The notes below the pieces were generated by a model. That model did not search any database. It worked only from the letters and a program-made list of their open reading frames with translations, and had not been told where the DNA came from. Of a stretch of 64,000 bases of DNA, positions 7,807-16,717 are shown piece by piece. Source of the DNA: Caldilineaceae bacterium (GTDB lineage: Bacteria > Chloroflexota > Anaerolineae > Caldilineales > Caldilineaceae). The position numbers were made by a program, and so were the translations under genes. Each line of letters opens with the position of its first letter. The first letter of the stretch is position 1. The stretch is from the NCBI GenBank assembly GCA_026645575.1, contig JAPKMW010000045.1, positions 1 to 64,000 of the forward strand, written 5' to 3'.

Positions 7807-8721
7807 TTAACTGCGTGTCGAACCCCGCAACCGGGGGTTCGCGTATTTGTCCAGCGACACGCTCATCTGGAAGAGACCAGTGAAGATCACCGCTAACGTC
7901 ACCACCGGTGGCCCCCACCACCACCACATCCCTTTGAAGAGCGCTGAGTAGTTGAAGGCATAGTAGAGCGTGCGACCAATGGTGGGGATATTTTGCGGCC
8001 CAAGCCCCAGCACTTCCAGACCAACCGAGGCCAAAATGCCACCGCTGACCGCACCGACAAAGGCCGATGCCAGATAGGCAGTCAGGTTAGGCAAAATCTG
8101 GAAGATGATGATCTCGAAATCATTCTGCCCCGACAATCTGGCAACCTCGACAAAGAGCCGGTCGCGCAGGCTGAGGGTTTGGGCGCGAATCAAGCGCGCT
8201 GGCAGCGGCCAGGAGAGCAGGCCCACGATCACGGCCATCAATTCCACGGTGACGACGCGCACATAGGCCGAGACGGTGATCAAGATCGCCAGCGTGGGGA
8301 TCACGAGCATCACATCGGCGAAGCTGCTAAAAATGGTGTCGGCGTAGCCACGGTAGTAGCCGGCAAATAAACCGACCAGCGTGCCAATCAAGACGCCCAC
8401 GGCGCCGGCCAGAAAACCGATCTTGAAGGTATTCGGAATGCCAATCACCATCACGGCGAACATATCACGCCCCAGACCATCGGTGCCTAACCAGTTTTCG
8501 GCAGAGGGGCGGAGATTGAGTGGCGCCGCCCCCATATCGGCCATATCCCGGCTGGTCTGCTGGGCGCCAAGCACACCAAAGAGGTAGAGCGCCAGGAGCA
8601 GCAAAACACCGGAGGTGAAGTTACGATTCTCGTTGAAGAACCCGATCACGCCACGTACTACATTGTGAAGAGGTGATTGGGGTTGGTAAGTGGTGGGTTT
8701 TGAAGCGGTTGCAGTCGTCAT
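7807..8721 (-). CDS. ABC transporter permease, OppC/DppC family
   Basis: A 304-residue inner-membrane permease. A hydrophobic N-terminal segment (about 34-50) is followed by a periplasmic stretch containing the family motif NWLGTDGLGRDMF and then about five more helices. The cytoplasmic EAA-type loop is VARLSGQNDFEIIIFQILPN, where ATPases dock. The gene begins on the last base of the preceding permease stop codon (TGATG overlap), implying translational coupling. Together the two permeases form the channel through which substrate handed over by the binding protein passes. Confidence 0.93.
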   Translation of the reverse strand: MTTATASKPTTYQPQSPLHNVVRGVIGFFNENRNFTSGVLLLLALYLFGVLGAQQTSRDMADMGAAPLNLRPSAENWLGTDGLGRDMFAVMVIGIPNTFKIGFLAGAVGVLIGTLVGLFAGYYRGYADTIFSSFADVMLVIPTLAILITVSAYVRVVTVELMAVIVGLLSWPLPARLIRAQTLSLRDRLFVEVARLSGQNDFEIIIFQILPNLTAYLASAFVGAVSGGILASVGLEVLGLGPQNIPTIGRTLYYAFNYSALFKGMWWWWGPPVVTLAVIFTGLFQMSVSLDKYANPRLRGSTRS

Positions 8722-9740
8722 CAGCCTGAACTCTCTGCCACATAGGTCACGCGCGGGTCGAGACGCGGGTAGACCAAATCAATAATCAGCACGGCCAACC
8801 CAACTGAAATCGCCAGGATGAGGGTAATGCCCTGTATGACCGTGTAATCACTGTTAACAATGGACATATAAAGCTGGTAGCCCAGCCCCGGATAGGAGAA
8901 GACAATTTCCACTAGAATGGCGCCGGAGACCACATAGCCCAGGGCAATCCCCAAGTGCGCCAACTGCGGTGGGATGGCATTGCGCACGGCATACCACCAG
9001 AGAATGCGCCGGCGCGGCAACCCTTTGGCTTCGGCCAGCAACATGTAATCTTCGCCGATGGTGTTCACCATCAAGCTGCGCATGGTCAATGCCCAGCCGC
9101 CAAGACTGGTCAGAATGATCGACGCCGCCGGCAAAATGGCATGTTCGATGACATTGCTGACGTAGGGCCAGTTCAACCCTTTGGGAATCCCGCTGTCAAC
9201 GGCGCCACTCATGGGCAGGAGCCGGGTCGTGAAAGCAAAGACATAGAGCAGCAACATTGCCAGGAGATAGTAGGGCAGTACGCCACCAAACATGGTGATG
9301 GGCAGCAGTGCTTTCACCATCCCTGGCGTTCCTTTCCAGGCCAGCAAAGCCCCCACCACAATCCCGAAAACAAAGGTAATGAGAACGCTCGTCCCAATCA
9401 GCCCAATCGACCAACCGATAGCTGGGCCAATGATGTCCCACACTTCCGCCGGGTAGGCCGAGAGTGATTCGCCAAAGTCCAAGCGCAACGTATTCCACAT
9501 GTACTTGCCGTATTGAATGTAGAGCGGATCATCCAGGCCAAAGCGTTTACGATAAGCTTCAAACAGCGCCTGTCCATTCTCGATCCCGGCGCTGGCTTGC
9601 GACATGCGCGAGTTAATCGCGCCAATCGGGTTGCCCGGCGCCAACCGTGGGATCATAAAGTTAAAGGACGCGGCCACAAAGATGACCAGAAAAAACATGC
9701 CGATCCGTCGGACAAAATAGCTGAGGTTTACGCCCCGCAT
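8721..9740 (-). CDS. ABC transporter permease, OppB/DppB family
   Basis: A 339-residue integral membrane protein with six predicted helices, the first at about 10-30. The family N-terminal motif FMIPRLAPGNPI and the EAA loop LLAEAKGLPRRRILWWYAVRNAIPP are clear. The C-terminal sequence YPRLDPRVTY is typical for OppB proteins. It follows the binding-protein gene by about 105 bases that hold a strong hairpin and overlaps the next permease by one base. Substrate specificity is not set by this subunit. Confidence 0.93.
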   Translation of the reverse strand: MRGVNLSYFVRRIGMFFLVIFVAASFNFMIPRLAPGNPIGAINSRMSQASAGIENGQALFEAYRKRFGLDDPLYIQYGKYMWNTLRLDFGESLSAYPAEVWDIIGPAIGWSIGLIGTSVLITFVFGIVVGALLAWKGTPGMVKALLPITMFGGVLPYYLLAMLLLYVFAFTTRLLPMSGAVDSGIPKGLNWPYVSNVIEHAILPAASIILTSLGGWALTMRSLMVNTIGEDYMLLAEAKGLPRRRILWWYAVRNAIPPQLAHLGIALGYVVSGAILVEIVFSYPGLGYQLYMSIVNSDYTVIQGITLILAISVGLAVLIIDLVYPRLDPRVTYVAESSG

Positions 9741-9773
9741 TATGAACTACCCTTCTCTGTCGTTTCATACTTT

Positions 9774-9834
9774 TACGAATTACGAGTTACGAATTACGAT
9801 GCTTACCATCGTAATTCGTAACTCGTAATTCGTA
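9774..9834. repeat. Perfect 28-base stem hairpin of ACGAATTACGA units
   Basis: Arms 9774-9801 and 9807-9834 are perfect inverted copies with a 5-base loop (CTTAC). Each arm is itself made of direct units ACGAATTACGA and ACGAGTTACGA. It stands just after the stop codon of the binding-protein gene, before the first permease. In many ABC operons such a hairpin protects the binding-protein message or attenuates read-through, giving an excess of binding protein; that role is inferred here. Confidence 0.8.
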
Positions 9835-9845
9835 ACTTGCAATGG

Positions 9846-11648
9846 CTATTCTGCCGGCTTCAACTCCACCAACTGGCGCAGGAAGTGCTGCCAGTGGCCT
9901 GGCGGTTGGACATAGTTGTTGTCCTTCGTGGGCCAGTTGGTCCAGTATGTTTCATTAAACAGGATGAATACTGGTGTTTGCACCAAGGGAATGTCAGGCA
10001 GTTCGTCAACCCAGATCGTCACAGCTTGTTTCATCAAGTCGACGACCTTTGGATCGCCCAGGGGCAGGCTGCCCATTTCGTCGATCAACGCCGAGTATTC
10101 ATCGTTTGTCCAGCGGCCACCGTTGTTGGTGTTATCGACATATTCGGTGCCGGGTGTGCCAATCGGGTTGACCCATTTCTTGTGATAGCGTTGCATACCG
10201 AACCACGGTTCGATGACGCTGCCACAGCCGTCCCATTGGGTGGCGGCGGTGAATTGACCACGGCCAGTCTGGTCGCGGAAGACGCCCCATTCCAAAATGC
10301 GCAGCACGGCATCAATGCCCACATCATTCAACTGCTGGGCCACCATACGCGCCCACGGCTCCATAAAGGGTGGGAGGACGATGTCAAGCGTGAGGGTCGT
10401 GCCGTCGGCGCCGACATATTTGCCCGATCCGGCATCCAGGGTGTAGCCATTCTTTTCGATCAACTCGCGCGACTTGTCCTGGTTAAATTCACCAATGGGG
10501 GCCACGATCGGATCGATCGCTTCCTGGAAGGGCTTCAACCCATCATAAGCCGGGAAGATGAAGTTCGAGGTGGCGCCGGCGCCTTCATTGACCACATCGA
10601 CAATCTGCTGACGGTTGATGGCATAGGAGAGCGCCCAGCGCATCTCTTTGTTATCCCACGGCGCTACCGTGCTGTTCACCGTCAACATACGCGGACAGGG
10701 GTCAATCCACCCAAGCGGTGGTTCGTTGGTATAGGCGACCAATTTGGCGTTTTGTGCTTGCAGTGCTTGATTGGTGCTGGGGTTGTTACCGCCACCAGCA
10801 TCCAACTCATTGTTCACAAGCATCTGCTGGGAGGTTGCCGCATCCGCAACCCACCGGCGATGGATTTCCAGCGGCGCCGGCAGGTTGAAAGCGCCCGATT
10901 TGGCGCCCCACCAGTTGTCGTTGCGCTTGTAGATAAACTCGGTAGAGGAGAAGCTCTTCACAACATAGGGGCCGCTAAAGACCGGCGCGCCAGTTTCCGC
11001 GTTGTATTCATTTTTGAAGGTGACCGGATCTTTGCCTTCCCACATATGCTTCGGCAGCGGGACGATGGCCTGCGAGGTGGTGCCAGCCAGGTTTTCCATG
11101 ACAAAGCGCGGGTTGCCACTGGTCAAGGTGAACTTGATCGTGCGGTCATCCACCGCTTCGACGGACTCTACCCACTGCTGAACCGCGCCCGACCAGTTGA
11201 GTTGGGGGGCATACTCCTTCAACAGGTTGATGGTGAAGACGACATCTTCGGAGGTAAGCGGTGTGCCATCGCTCCACTCGGTGCCGGGCTTCAGCTTGAC
11301 GATCCATTCATCCAACGCTTCATTGGCCTCGTAGCTCTCCGCCAGCCAGCCGTCGATCTGGCCGGTTTCGTAGTTCAACATGAAGAGCGGCTCCATCATG
11401 TTCTGGTTCATGCCCTGGAGAATAAAGGTGCCGGGGATGTAGGGATTCCAGATATCTGGGGCCGGAATGTTGACGTTGGAGGCGAGGACGAGAATATCCT
11501 TACGGGCTACTCCGCCAGCTTCGGTTGAGGCGGCGGGTTCGGCGGCGGGTTGCCCTGGGGCGGCAGCCGGCGCGGCACAGGCTAACAACAGTGATAGCAC
11601 ACACAGCAACACTGTTGCTCGCATAATCCTAGCTTTCATGGTAGACAT
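9846..11648 (-). CDS. Lipoprotein substrate-binding protein of the ABC transporter (SBP family 5)
   Basis: A 600-residue extracytoplasmic binding protein. The start at 11648 is chosen because GGAG lies 7 bases upstream; a GTG two codons earlier is less likely. A signal peptide (about 9-23) ends in the lipobox LLAC with the lipidated Cys24, followed by a flexible Ala/Pro/Glu linker. The mature part has the family 5 hallmarks: MMEPLF, LAESYE, IVKLKPGTEWSDGTPLTSEDVVFTI, and ALSYAINRQQIVD. Such proteins bind peptides or, in Chloroflexota and Thermotogales, often oligosaccharides. The adjacent enolase-superfamily gene makes a carbohydrate-derived ligand plausible but does not prove it. Confidence 0.92.
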   Translation of the reverse strand: MSTMKARIMRATVLLCVLSLLLACAAPAAAPGQPAAEPAASTEAGGVARKDILVLASNVNIPAPDIWNPYIPGTFILQGMNQNMMEPLFMLNYETGQIDGWLAESYEANEALDEWIVKLKPGTEWSDGTPLTSEDVVFTINLLKEYAPQLNWSGAVQQWVESVEAVDDRTIKFTLTSGNPRFVMENLAGTTSQAIVPLPKHMWEGKDPVTFKNEYNAETGAPVFSGPYVVKSFSSTEFIYKRNDNWWGAKSGAFNLPAPLEIHRRWVADAATSQQMLVNNELDAGGGNNPSTNQALQAQNAKLVAYTNEPPLGWIDPCPRMLTVNSTVAPWDNKEMRWALSYAINRQQIVDVVNEGAGATSNFIFPAYDGLKPFQEAIDPIVAPIGEFNQDKSRELIEKNGYTLDAGSGKYVGADGTTLTLDIVLPPFMEPWARMVAQQLNDVGIDAVLRILEWGVFRDQTGRGQFTAATQWDGCGSVIEPWFGMQRYHKKWVNPIGTPGTEYVDNTNNGGRWTNDEYSALIDEMGSLPLGDPKVVDLMKQAVTIWVDELPDIPLVQTPVFILFNETYWTNWPTKDNNYVQPPGHWQHFLRQLVELKPAE

Positions 11649-11799
11649 TTGCACACTCCATTGATTCTGCTTGCTGATTTCGATAGCGTATGAAATTGAA
11701 TGGTGTATTTCTCGATAAAGAAAACAGGCCGGGGCGTTGGAGATACCAGTTTTCCGTATGAGCTTGCCTTACTGCGTTGGGGCGCTTGATGCTGGGATC

Positions 11800-11827
11800 A
11801 TTATACAAGGAATTTGGGGGTTGTCAA
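11800..11827 (-). promoter_or_regulatory. Consensus sigma70 promoter of the transporter operon
   Basis: On the minus strand a perfect TTGACA (11827-11822) and a perfect TATAAT (11805-11800) are separated by 16 bases. A start near 11793 would give a leader of about 145 bases before the binding-protein ATG. No known riboswitch was recognised in the leader. The promoter lies after the stop of the enolase-superfamily gene, so the transporter can be transcribed independently of it. Confidence 0.75.
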
Positions 11828-11858
11828 ATCGCAAATAAGGGGCAAGGGGCGGTGTGAA

Positions 11859-12989
11859 CTATCCCTCCATCGTCCCCGTTCCAATCCGCCACTGCTCCAG
11901 CACTGCCCAGTCGATGTCAACACCCAACCCCGGCGCCGTCGGCAGCGTCACCCAGCCACCTGCTTCCGCTTCAAGCGTTGTTGGCAAAACGTAATCACGG
12001 CGCGCCGGCGTCCATTCTGGTGGATCGTAGGGAAATTCGATAAAGGGCGCCGTCGAGACCGCCGCCGCGACCTGCAAATTCGCCAGCAATACCAGGCCAT
12101 CTCCCCAAGTGTGGGGGGAATAGATGGCGCCGGCGGCTTGCACTTCCTGGGCCAGTTGACGAGCGCGCAAGATGCCGGTGCTCCAAACCACGTCGGCCTG
12201 GTAGACATCAAGCGCCCGGTGGTAGAGACATTCGCGCAACTCGCTGTAGTCGCGGTTGCCTTCACCGCCGGCAATGCGCACGTTGGCCCGTTGGCGCAAC
12301 TCCGCCATGCCGCGATAGTCGGTGCGCCAAAGCGGCTCTTCCAGCCAGTAGACGCCCAACTCGGCCAGCGCGTCGGCCACATAGAGCGCCGTTTTGAGAT
12401 CCCACGGCGTGCGCGTATCCCACGGCATCCGCCAGCCCTGGTTGGCATCGACCAGCAGCGTCATATCGGGGCCGATGGCGTCACGCACAGCGCGGGCAAC
12501 GGCCAGATTTTCGGCGACGGTGGGGGCATAGAAACGCAGCTTGAGCGCCGGAAAGCCCAGGTCGCGCAGACGGCGAGCGGCGGCAGCCCGTTCATCGGTA
12601 GGACGGCGTTGTCCCATCGAGGCGTAGAGGCGCACGCGGTTGGTGCGGCCCCCCAACAGTTGCCAGAGGGGCTGACCGCTGATCTTGCCCATGAGATCCC
12701 AGAGCGCAATCTCCAACGGCCAGCAGCGGCCGTACATAAATTGTAGATTGTCGAGCAGTTGCACGTGGCGCTCAATGGCAAAGGGGTCTTGGCCAAGGAA
12801 AAGATGTTCATGGCCGGCAAACCCCAACATGGCATCGCCCGACCCTACGCCCTCAAAGTCGCCGGCGCGCACGCGCACTAGCGTTACGGTGTGGCTGCGC
12901 CGCGGGGTCGGATCCCAAGCGGCATGGAAAGGAGGATCAAGGGGAAGGCGATAATGGTGGATTTGGATTTGGTCAATTGTCGGTGACAT
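11859..12989 (-). CDS. Enolase-superfamily enzyme (mandelate racemase/muconate lactonizing type)
   Basis: A 376-residue protein with the N-terminal capping domain (to about 130) and a TIM barrel. Metal ligands appear in order: Asp in LLVDANQGW, Glu in YWLEEPL, Glu in IAGGEGN. The base region reads FPALKLRFY, a K-x-R in place of the usual K-x-K. A C-terminal SPHTWGDG supplies the histidine of the His-Asp dyad seen in acid-sugar dehydratases. Such enzymes abstract the proton next to a carboxylate; a sugar-acid dehydratase is the most likely role. It starts 19 bases after the RNase H-like gene, without a clear Shine-Dalgarno, so translation may depend on coupling. The precise substrate is unknown. 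Confidence 0.85.
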   Translation of the reverse strand: MSPTIDQIQIHHYRLPLDPPFHAAWDPTPRRSHTVTLVRVRAGDFEGVGSGDAMLGFAGHEHLFLGQDPFAIERHVQLLDNLQFMYGRCWPLEIALWDLMGKISGQPLWQLLGGRTNRVRLYASMGQRRPTDERAAAARRLRDLGFPALKLRFYAPTVAENLAVARAVRDAIGPDMTLLVDANQGWRMPWDTRTPWDLKTALYVADALAELGVYWLEEPLWRTDYRGMAELRQRANVRIAGGEGNRDYSELRECLYHRALDVYQADVVWSTGILRARQLAQEVQAAGAIYSPHTWGDGLVLLANLQVAAAVSTAPFIEFPYDPPEWTPARRDYVLPTTLEAEAGGWVTLPTAPGLGVDIDWAVLEQWRIGTGTMEG

Positions 12990-13007
12990 AAAAATCGATT
13001 TTGTTCA

Positions 13008-13775
13008 TTAGTGACCCAACACTGCCACACTGTGCGACCGGTCATGGTGGTTCAACCGCCATTGACCAAATTGTTGGAGCAGGCTGCGCGCCTGTTGACA
13101 GCGGCTCTGTAAGCGCTCTTCTTTGCATTGCCAGCGGCCATGCACCTGGTTGATCACCAGCAGCGAGTCGCCGCGAATGTCGAGGCGCGCCGTCTTGGGG
13201 TCGGCGCCGGCATCGCGCAACCGTTTGAGGATGCCATCAACCGCAGCGATGAGGGTGTCATATTCGGCTTCATTGTTGGTGTGTTGATTGCCAAAGCGCA
13301 GCGCGACTTTCTGGCGCTCCTCACCGGGCCAGTCGAGGGCGTAACTGCCATAACCCTGACCGGGGTTGCCGCGACTGCCGCCGTCAAAGATAATACCGAT
13401 CGGCTGTTCGGGCGCCTGCCCCGGCAAGGGGGGCATGAGGTGCGGGTCCGGTTCGGCCTTTTGGCTGGATGGCGCCCCGACCACAACCTTGCCGCTTGGC
13501 GGTCGGTAATCGCCAACATCACCTTTGATGATTGGGGCGGGGGTGGGCAGGACGACGGGCGTCGCCACCACCTGTACAGCACGCGGCCGGAGCGGGTGAG
13601 TTGTCAAATTTTTGCCGCCCAATGCTGGCGCCACCGCCAGCCGATTTTGATCCGCTGACAGCGTTTCCGGCACAAAGAGACCGCTAGCATAGAGCCGGCG
13701 CTGTAACTGTCGCCGCTGTTCCGGCGTCAATGCTTCAATCTCGGCAATAATTTCAAGAATTGCGGTCGTTGACAT
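13008..13775 (-). CDS. RNase H-like (reverse transcriptase-like) domain protein
   Basis: A 255-residue protein. Residues 1-30 form a helical start (LEIIAEIEALTPEQRRQLQRR), and about 40-120 is a Pro-rich, low-complexity linker. The RNase HI fold runs from about 126 to the end: IIFDGGSRGNPG with Asp131, NNEAEY with Glu169, and RGDSLLVINQ with Asp203. These supply three of the four catalytic carboxylates. The usual fourth Asp (ADxLA segment) is not seen; the chain stops at HHDRSHSVAVLGH, where Asp245 is a candidate. The family cuts RNA in RNA-DNA hybrids. The gene begins one base after the metallo-beta-lactamase-fold gene ends, so the two are probably co-translated. Activity is uncertain because of the odd C-terminus. 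Confidence 0.82.
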   Translation of the reverse strand: MSTTAILEIIAEIEALTPEQRRQLQRRLYASGLFVPETLSADQNRLAVAPALGGKNLTTHPLRPRAVQVVATPVVLPTPAPIIKGDVGDYRPPSGKVVVGAPSSQKAEPDPHLMPPLPGQAPEQPIGIIFDGGSRGNPGQGYGSYALDWPGEERQKVALRFGNQHTNNEAEYDTLIAAVDGILKRLRDAGADPKTARLDIRGDSLLVINQVHGRWQCKEERLQSRCQQARSLLQQFGQWRLNHHDRSHSVAVLGH

Positions 13776-13776
13776 A

Positions 13777-14646
13777 TTATGCCCGTGTTGCCTGCCGCTG
13801 CTTTTTCTGTGCCTGGCGCGCCCGTTCCCAAAGATGGAGTAGGTTGTTGGAATGGAATTGTTGCACTAGCCCGCCGAGCGGAATACGGCTGCGCTCAAAG
13901 CGTTCAATGTCATGTTGCAGCAGATCATGTTTGGTGGCGCCTTCGGCCATCAACCGGTTGACCAGCGTCTCAATGGCATTCAAGTATTGGACGCTCACAT
14001 CAATGCTGCTGGTCACTTCGCCACGGAGCAGAATGTCACCGTGGCCCTGGACAATGCACTCCAGGTTGTAGTCATGGAGATTAAGGAGCGAGCGCTTGAA
14101 CGCCTCAATATCGCTATAGGGCGTAGCAATCAACGGCACCGGCATCATCAAATCACTGGCAAAGAGCACCTTGTCCTCGCGCACATGCACAGCGCAAAGA
14201 TCCGGGCTGGCGCCAGGTGAGTGGATCAGATGAACGGTTTTACCGCCCAAGCGCAGCACCATGCCCTCGTTAAAGACCAGCTTGGGCAGGCGAATCTCCA
14301 CCTCGCGTAATTCGGGCGTATACTCTTTGGCCTGGTCCAGCGCCTTGTAGCCATATTCGATCATAAACTTGCGGCATAGTTCATGGCCCACCAGTTCCGC
14401 TTCGGGAAAGAAACAGGAGCCATAGGTGTGATCGGCATGGCTGATCGTGTTGACTAGATATTTGATCCCCTGTGGACAGACCCGCTGCACAAAATCGATG
14501 ATCTGCTTGGTCTCGGAAGGAAAGGGCAGCGTATCGATCAGAATGCCACCTTCCGGCGTCACCACCAATCCCGCGTTCACTTCCACATATAATTCACTGG
14601 TGAAGACCCAGGTATCGTCGGCCACTCTTGTCCGTATAATCGCCAC
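13777..14646 (-). CDS. Metallo-beta-lactamase-fold hydrolase
   Basis: A 289-residue MBL-fold protein, starting with GTG at 14646 behind GGGGG at a 6-base spacing. The metal motif reads TISHADH: His70, Asp72 and His73 are present, but the first His of the canonical HxHxDH is Ile68. Later ligands are visible: a His in the [10 protein letters not shown] segment, Asp in LFASDLMM and His in VQGHGD. A similar SHADH form occurs in some cyclase-like and SoxH-like MBL proteins. The substrate is unknown. It leads a tight cluster with the RNase H-like and enolase-superfamily genes. Confidence 0.85.
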   Translation of the reverse strand: MAIIRTRVADDTWVFTSELYVEVNAGLVVTPEGGILIDTLPFPSETKQIIDFVQRVCPQGIKYLVNTISHADHTYGSCFFPEAELVGHELCRKFMIEYGYKALDQAKEYTPELREVEIRLPKLVFNEGMVLRLGGKTVHLIHSPGASPDLCAVHVREDKVLFASDLMMPVPLIATPYSDIEAFKRSLLNLHDYNLECIVQGHGDILLRGEVTSSIDVSVQYLNAIETLVNRLMAEGATKHDLLQHDIERFERSRIPLGGLVQQFHSNNLLHLWERARQAQKKQRQATRA

Positions 14647-14786
14647 AGCGTTCCCCCGTTCCTTGCTAAAGGCTGCCTCTTCATGTTGACTGTACAGTCT
14701 ACCACAAGAGTGACAGGCGCGTCAATAGATTGCGCGAAATTGCACGAACTAGCCAAACGCCGCCAATTTCGTAACGACCAACGCTA

Positions 14787-14853
14787 AGCCCGCTCATAGC
14801 CGGTCCGTGACCGGCGTTAGGGGCGCCGGTCACGGACCGGCTATGAGCGGGCT
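14787..14853. repeat. GTCCGTGAC-core palindrome, copy 2 (perfect 30-base stem)
   Basis: Arms 14787-14816 and 14824-14853 are perfect inverted copies (outer GCTCATAGCC, core GGTCCGTGACC) with a 7-base loop. It sits 3' of the GroEL-like gene and 5' of the MBL gene. It belongs to the GGTCC/GGACC subfamily also present at 29670 and 62236. Confidence 0.85.
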
Positions 14854-14870
14854 ATAGTTTTAGTCGGGGA

Positions 14871-16481
14871 CTATGGCGTGAAATCCACCTCATCGTCCCG
14901 GTTGTGACGGGGGCGGTGAACCAACGTTTCGGTGGTGAGCGCCATGAGGGCGCCGCTGACCGCACTTTGCAGGGCAGCTTGCAGGACACGCACGGGATCA
15001 ACCAGATTTTCGGCAGTGGTATTGACAAATTGTCCGCGTAAAACGTCAAAGCCGGCGCCATTGGTCGCGGCCAGCAACCGAGCCAGAATAGGGGCCGGTT
15101 CAAAGCCCGAATTGCGCAGGATGGCCTGGGCCGGCGCTTGCAGAGCCTGGCGGAGGATAGGGCGAGCAGGCGCTTCGTCAGCCGGTAAGTCCAGATGGTC
15201 AAGGGCGGGGAGACAGCGCAAATAGGCGACGCCGCCACCCGGCGCCACGCCATCTTGCAGCGCCAACCGCAGGACATGAACCGCTTCTTTGGCCCGCTCT
15301 TTCAGATAATCCCGTTCAGTCTCGGTGGCGCCGCCGATTTCCAGGAGCGCCACGCCGCCTAACAATTTGCCGGCGCGCTCAACCAGCCGGTTCCGTTCCC
15401 GACCTTGTTGGGCTTTGGGCAACTGACCGCGCAGATCGGCATAGCGTTGGCGAATGATCGCCGGTCGCCCCTTGCCACCGATGATGGTAAAGCCGGAGCG
15501 GATCGCCTGCACCTCTTCGGCCTGACCGAGATCGGCCAGCATCACCTTGTGGAAGGGGTCGGCCAATGTCGTCTCAATCACCCGTCCGCCACAGAGCGCG
15601 GCCAGATCATGCAAAATTTCCCGCTTTTCCGGGCCAAGCCCTGGCGCCTTGATCGCCAGCGTCGGCAGGACCTTGCGCACCTGATTCGTCACCAACAGAT
15701 TGAGTGCTTCGCCCGCAATCGTGGGCGCAATGACCACCAACCCGCGCGTCCCCGCCTCGCGCACCCGGTTGAGGATGGGGAGTAGATCTTCCGTCTTTTG
15801 CAGGTGGTAGTCGGTAAAGAGGAGATAGGGCTGTTGTAACACGGCTTTGCCCGGTGCGTTGGTAAAAGAGGAGGAGACCCAGCCTTGGTTCCAAAAGGCG
15901 CCCTGAATGTAGCGCCGTTCATGGACGCGGGCATAGCTGGTGCGCACCTCAATCGAACCGTGGGGGCCGACGGTGTCAAAGATCTCTTCCAGTAACTTCC
16001 CAATCGTTTCATCGCCGGTGATGGCACGCCCCAACGCCACGATCTGTTCCGGTCGATCCAGCGGCTCTGCTTGCGCCGCCAGCGCGTCTAGGACAACGGG
16101 TAGCGCCTTTTCCAACCCGCGCCGGATGCTCATTAGATTGTGTCCAACCGCCGCTTGTCGACTGGCTTCATTGAAGAGATGACGTGCAATAACCACCGCC
16201 GTTGTCGTGCCGTCGCCTACCGTCTCTTCCACTTGCCAGGCAATATGGCGTGCCAGAAAGGCGCCCATGGTTTCAAAACGATTGGGTAAGCCAGTGAAAC
16301 GTCGGGCAATCGTAGCCCCATCGTTGAGGAGTTCCGGCGCCTTACGCGGATTGTCACGCGCCAATGCCACCAAGCGCCCGCGTGGCCCCAGCGAAACTTC
16401 GAGCAGATCGCTTAGATGATTAAAACCGCGCCCCAAAGCCTGGCGCGCCGCTGGTGAAAAGAGTAGACGTGGTTGTTTCAT
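14871..16481 (-). CDS. Divergent GroEL/Cpn60 chaperonin paralogue
   Basis: A 536-residue group I chaperonin-like protein. Nucleotide-site segments are recognisable: SLGPRGR (30-36), LLNDGATIA with Asp54, VGDGTTTA with Asp90, GVAPGGGVAY (411-420) and NLVDPVRV. The Asp that activates water for ATP hydrolysis in GroEL (Asp398, in VEDALHATR) aligns with Glu399 (AKEAVHVLR). The apical domain is strongly diverged, and the C-terminus lacks the usual Gly-Gly-Met tail. No groES lies nearby, and no Shine-Dalgarno or CIRCE-like element was seen upstream. It is likely an accessory or specialised chaperonin with slow or altered ATP turnover; that consequence is inferred. Confidence 0.88.
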   Translation of the reverse strand: MKQPRLLFSPAARQALGRGFNHLSDLLEVSLGPRGRLVALARDNPRKAPELLNDGATIARRFTGLPNRFETMGAFLARHIAWQVEETVGDGTTTAVVIARHLFNEASRQAAVGHNLMSIRRGLEKALPVVLDALAAQAEPLDRPEQIVALGRAITGDETIGKLLEEIFDTVGPHGSIEVRTSYARVHERRYIQGAFWNQGWVSSSFTNAPGKAVLQQPYLLFTDYHLQKTEDLLPILNRVREAGTRGLVVIAPTIAGEALNLLVTNQVRKVLPTLAIKAPGLGPEKREILHDLAALCGGRVIETTLADPFHKVMLADLGQAEEVQAIRSGFTIIGGKGRPAIIRQRYADLRGQLPKAQQGRERNRLVERAGKLLGGVALLEIGGATETERDYLKERAKEAVHVLRLALQDGVAPGGGVAYLRCLPALDHLDLPADEAPARPILRQALQAPAQAILRNSGFEPAPILARLLAATNGAGFDVLRGQFVNTTAENLVDPVRVLQAALQSAVSGALMALTTETLVHRPRHNRDDEVDFTP

Positions 16482-16536
16482 TGCAAGCGAAAAGACTCAG
16501 TTACGCATTAGGGGAGAGTTTTTGAAGTAGAAAAGG

Positions 16537-16712
16537 GACTCCGCAGAATCGTGGAGGCAGTGGGTGCGAACCTGCGTAAGCAGGTGGGTGCCGATTGGGC
16601 GCTTCGGTCTTACCCTCGCGGGCTATCACGTCCACGCCACTTCATCAAGCTCCCGTTTGTAGAGTGTTGGCTCGCCCCGTGTGCTGACCATCTCACGGAA
16701 ACTGCAGAGTTA
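16537..16712 (-). ncRNA. Structured small RNA candidate, 6S-like
   Basis: A minus-strand RNA of about 175 bases is predicted between aspS and the GroEL-like gene. A 9-base closing helix pairs 16702-16710 (ACTCTGCAG in the RNA sense) with 16538-16546 (CTGCGGAGT). A second helix, CGTG with CACG, follows after a small internal loop. A perfect hairpin ACCTGC-TTAC-GCAGGT lies in the 3' half. The -10 box ends 7 bases before the closing helix, so transcription would begin on it, and the helix is followed by CCCTTTTCT. A long rod with terminal closure and large internal loops resembles 6S RNA, the RNA polymerase regulator, but there is no sequence signature that proves it. Confidence 0.45.
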
Positions 16713-16717
16713 TCTGT

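Noticed and set aside
9837..11528. Open frame of 563 codons on the plus strand
   Set aside because: It is antisense to the binding-protein gene, which has a lipobox, family motifs and a consensus promoter; the reverse frame is His/Gln/Arg-rich without a domain.
16537..16712. SRP RNA, RNase P RNA, tmRNA or cobalamin riboswitch at this locus
   Set aside because: The SRP GGAAGGAAGCAGCC loop, the RNase P core words, a tRNA-like end and the B12 box were all looked for and not found on either strand.
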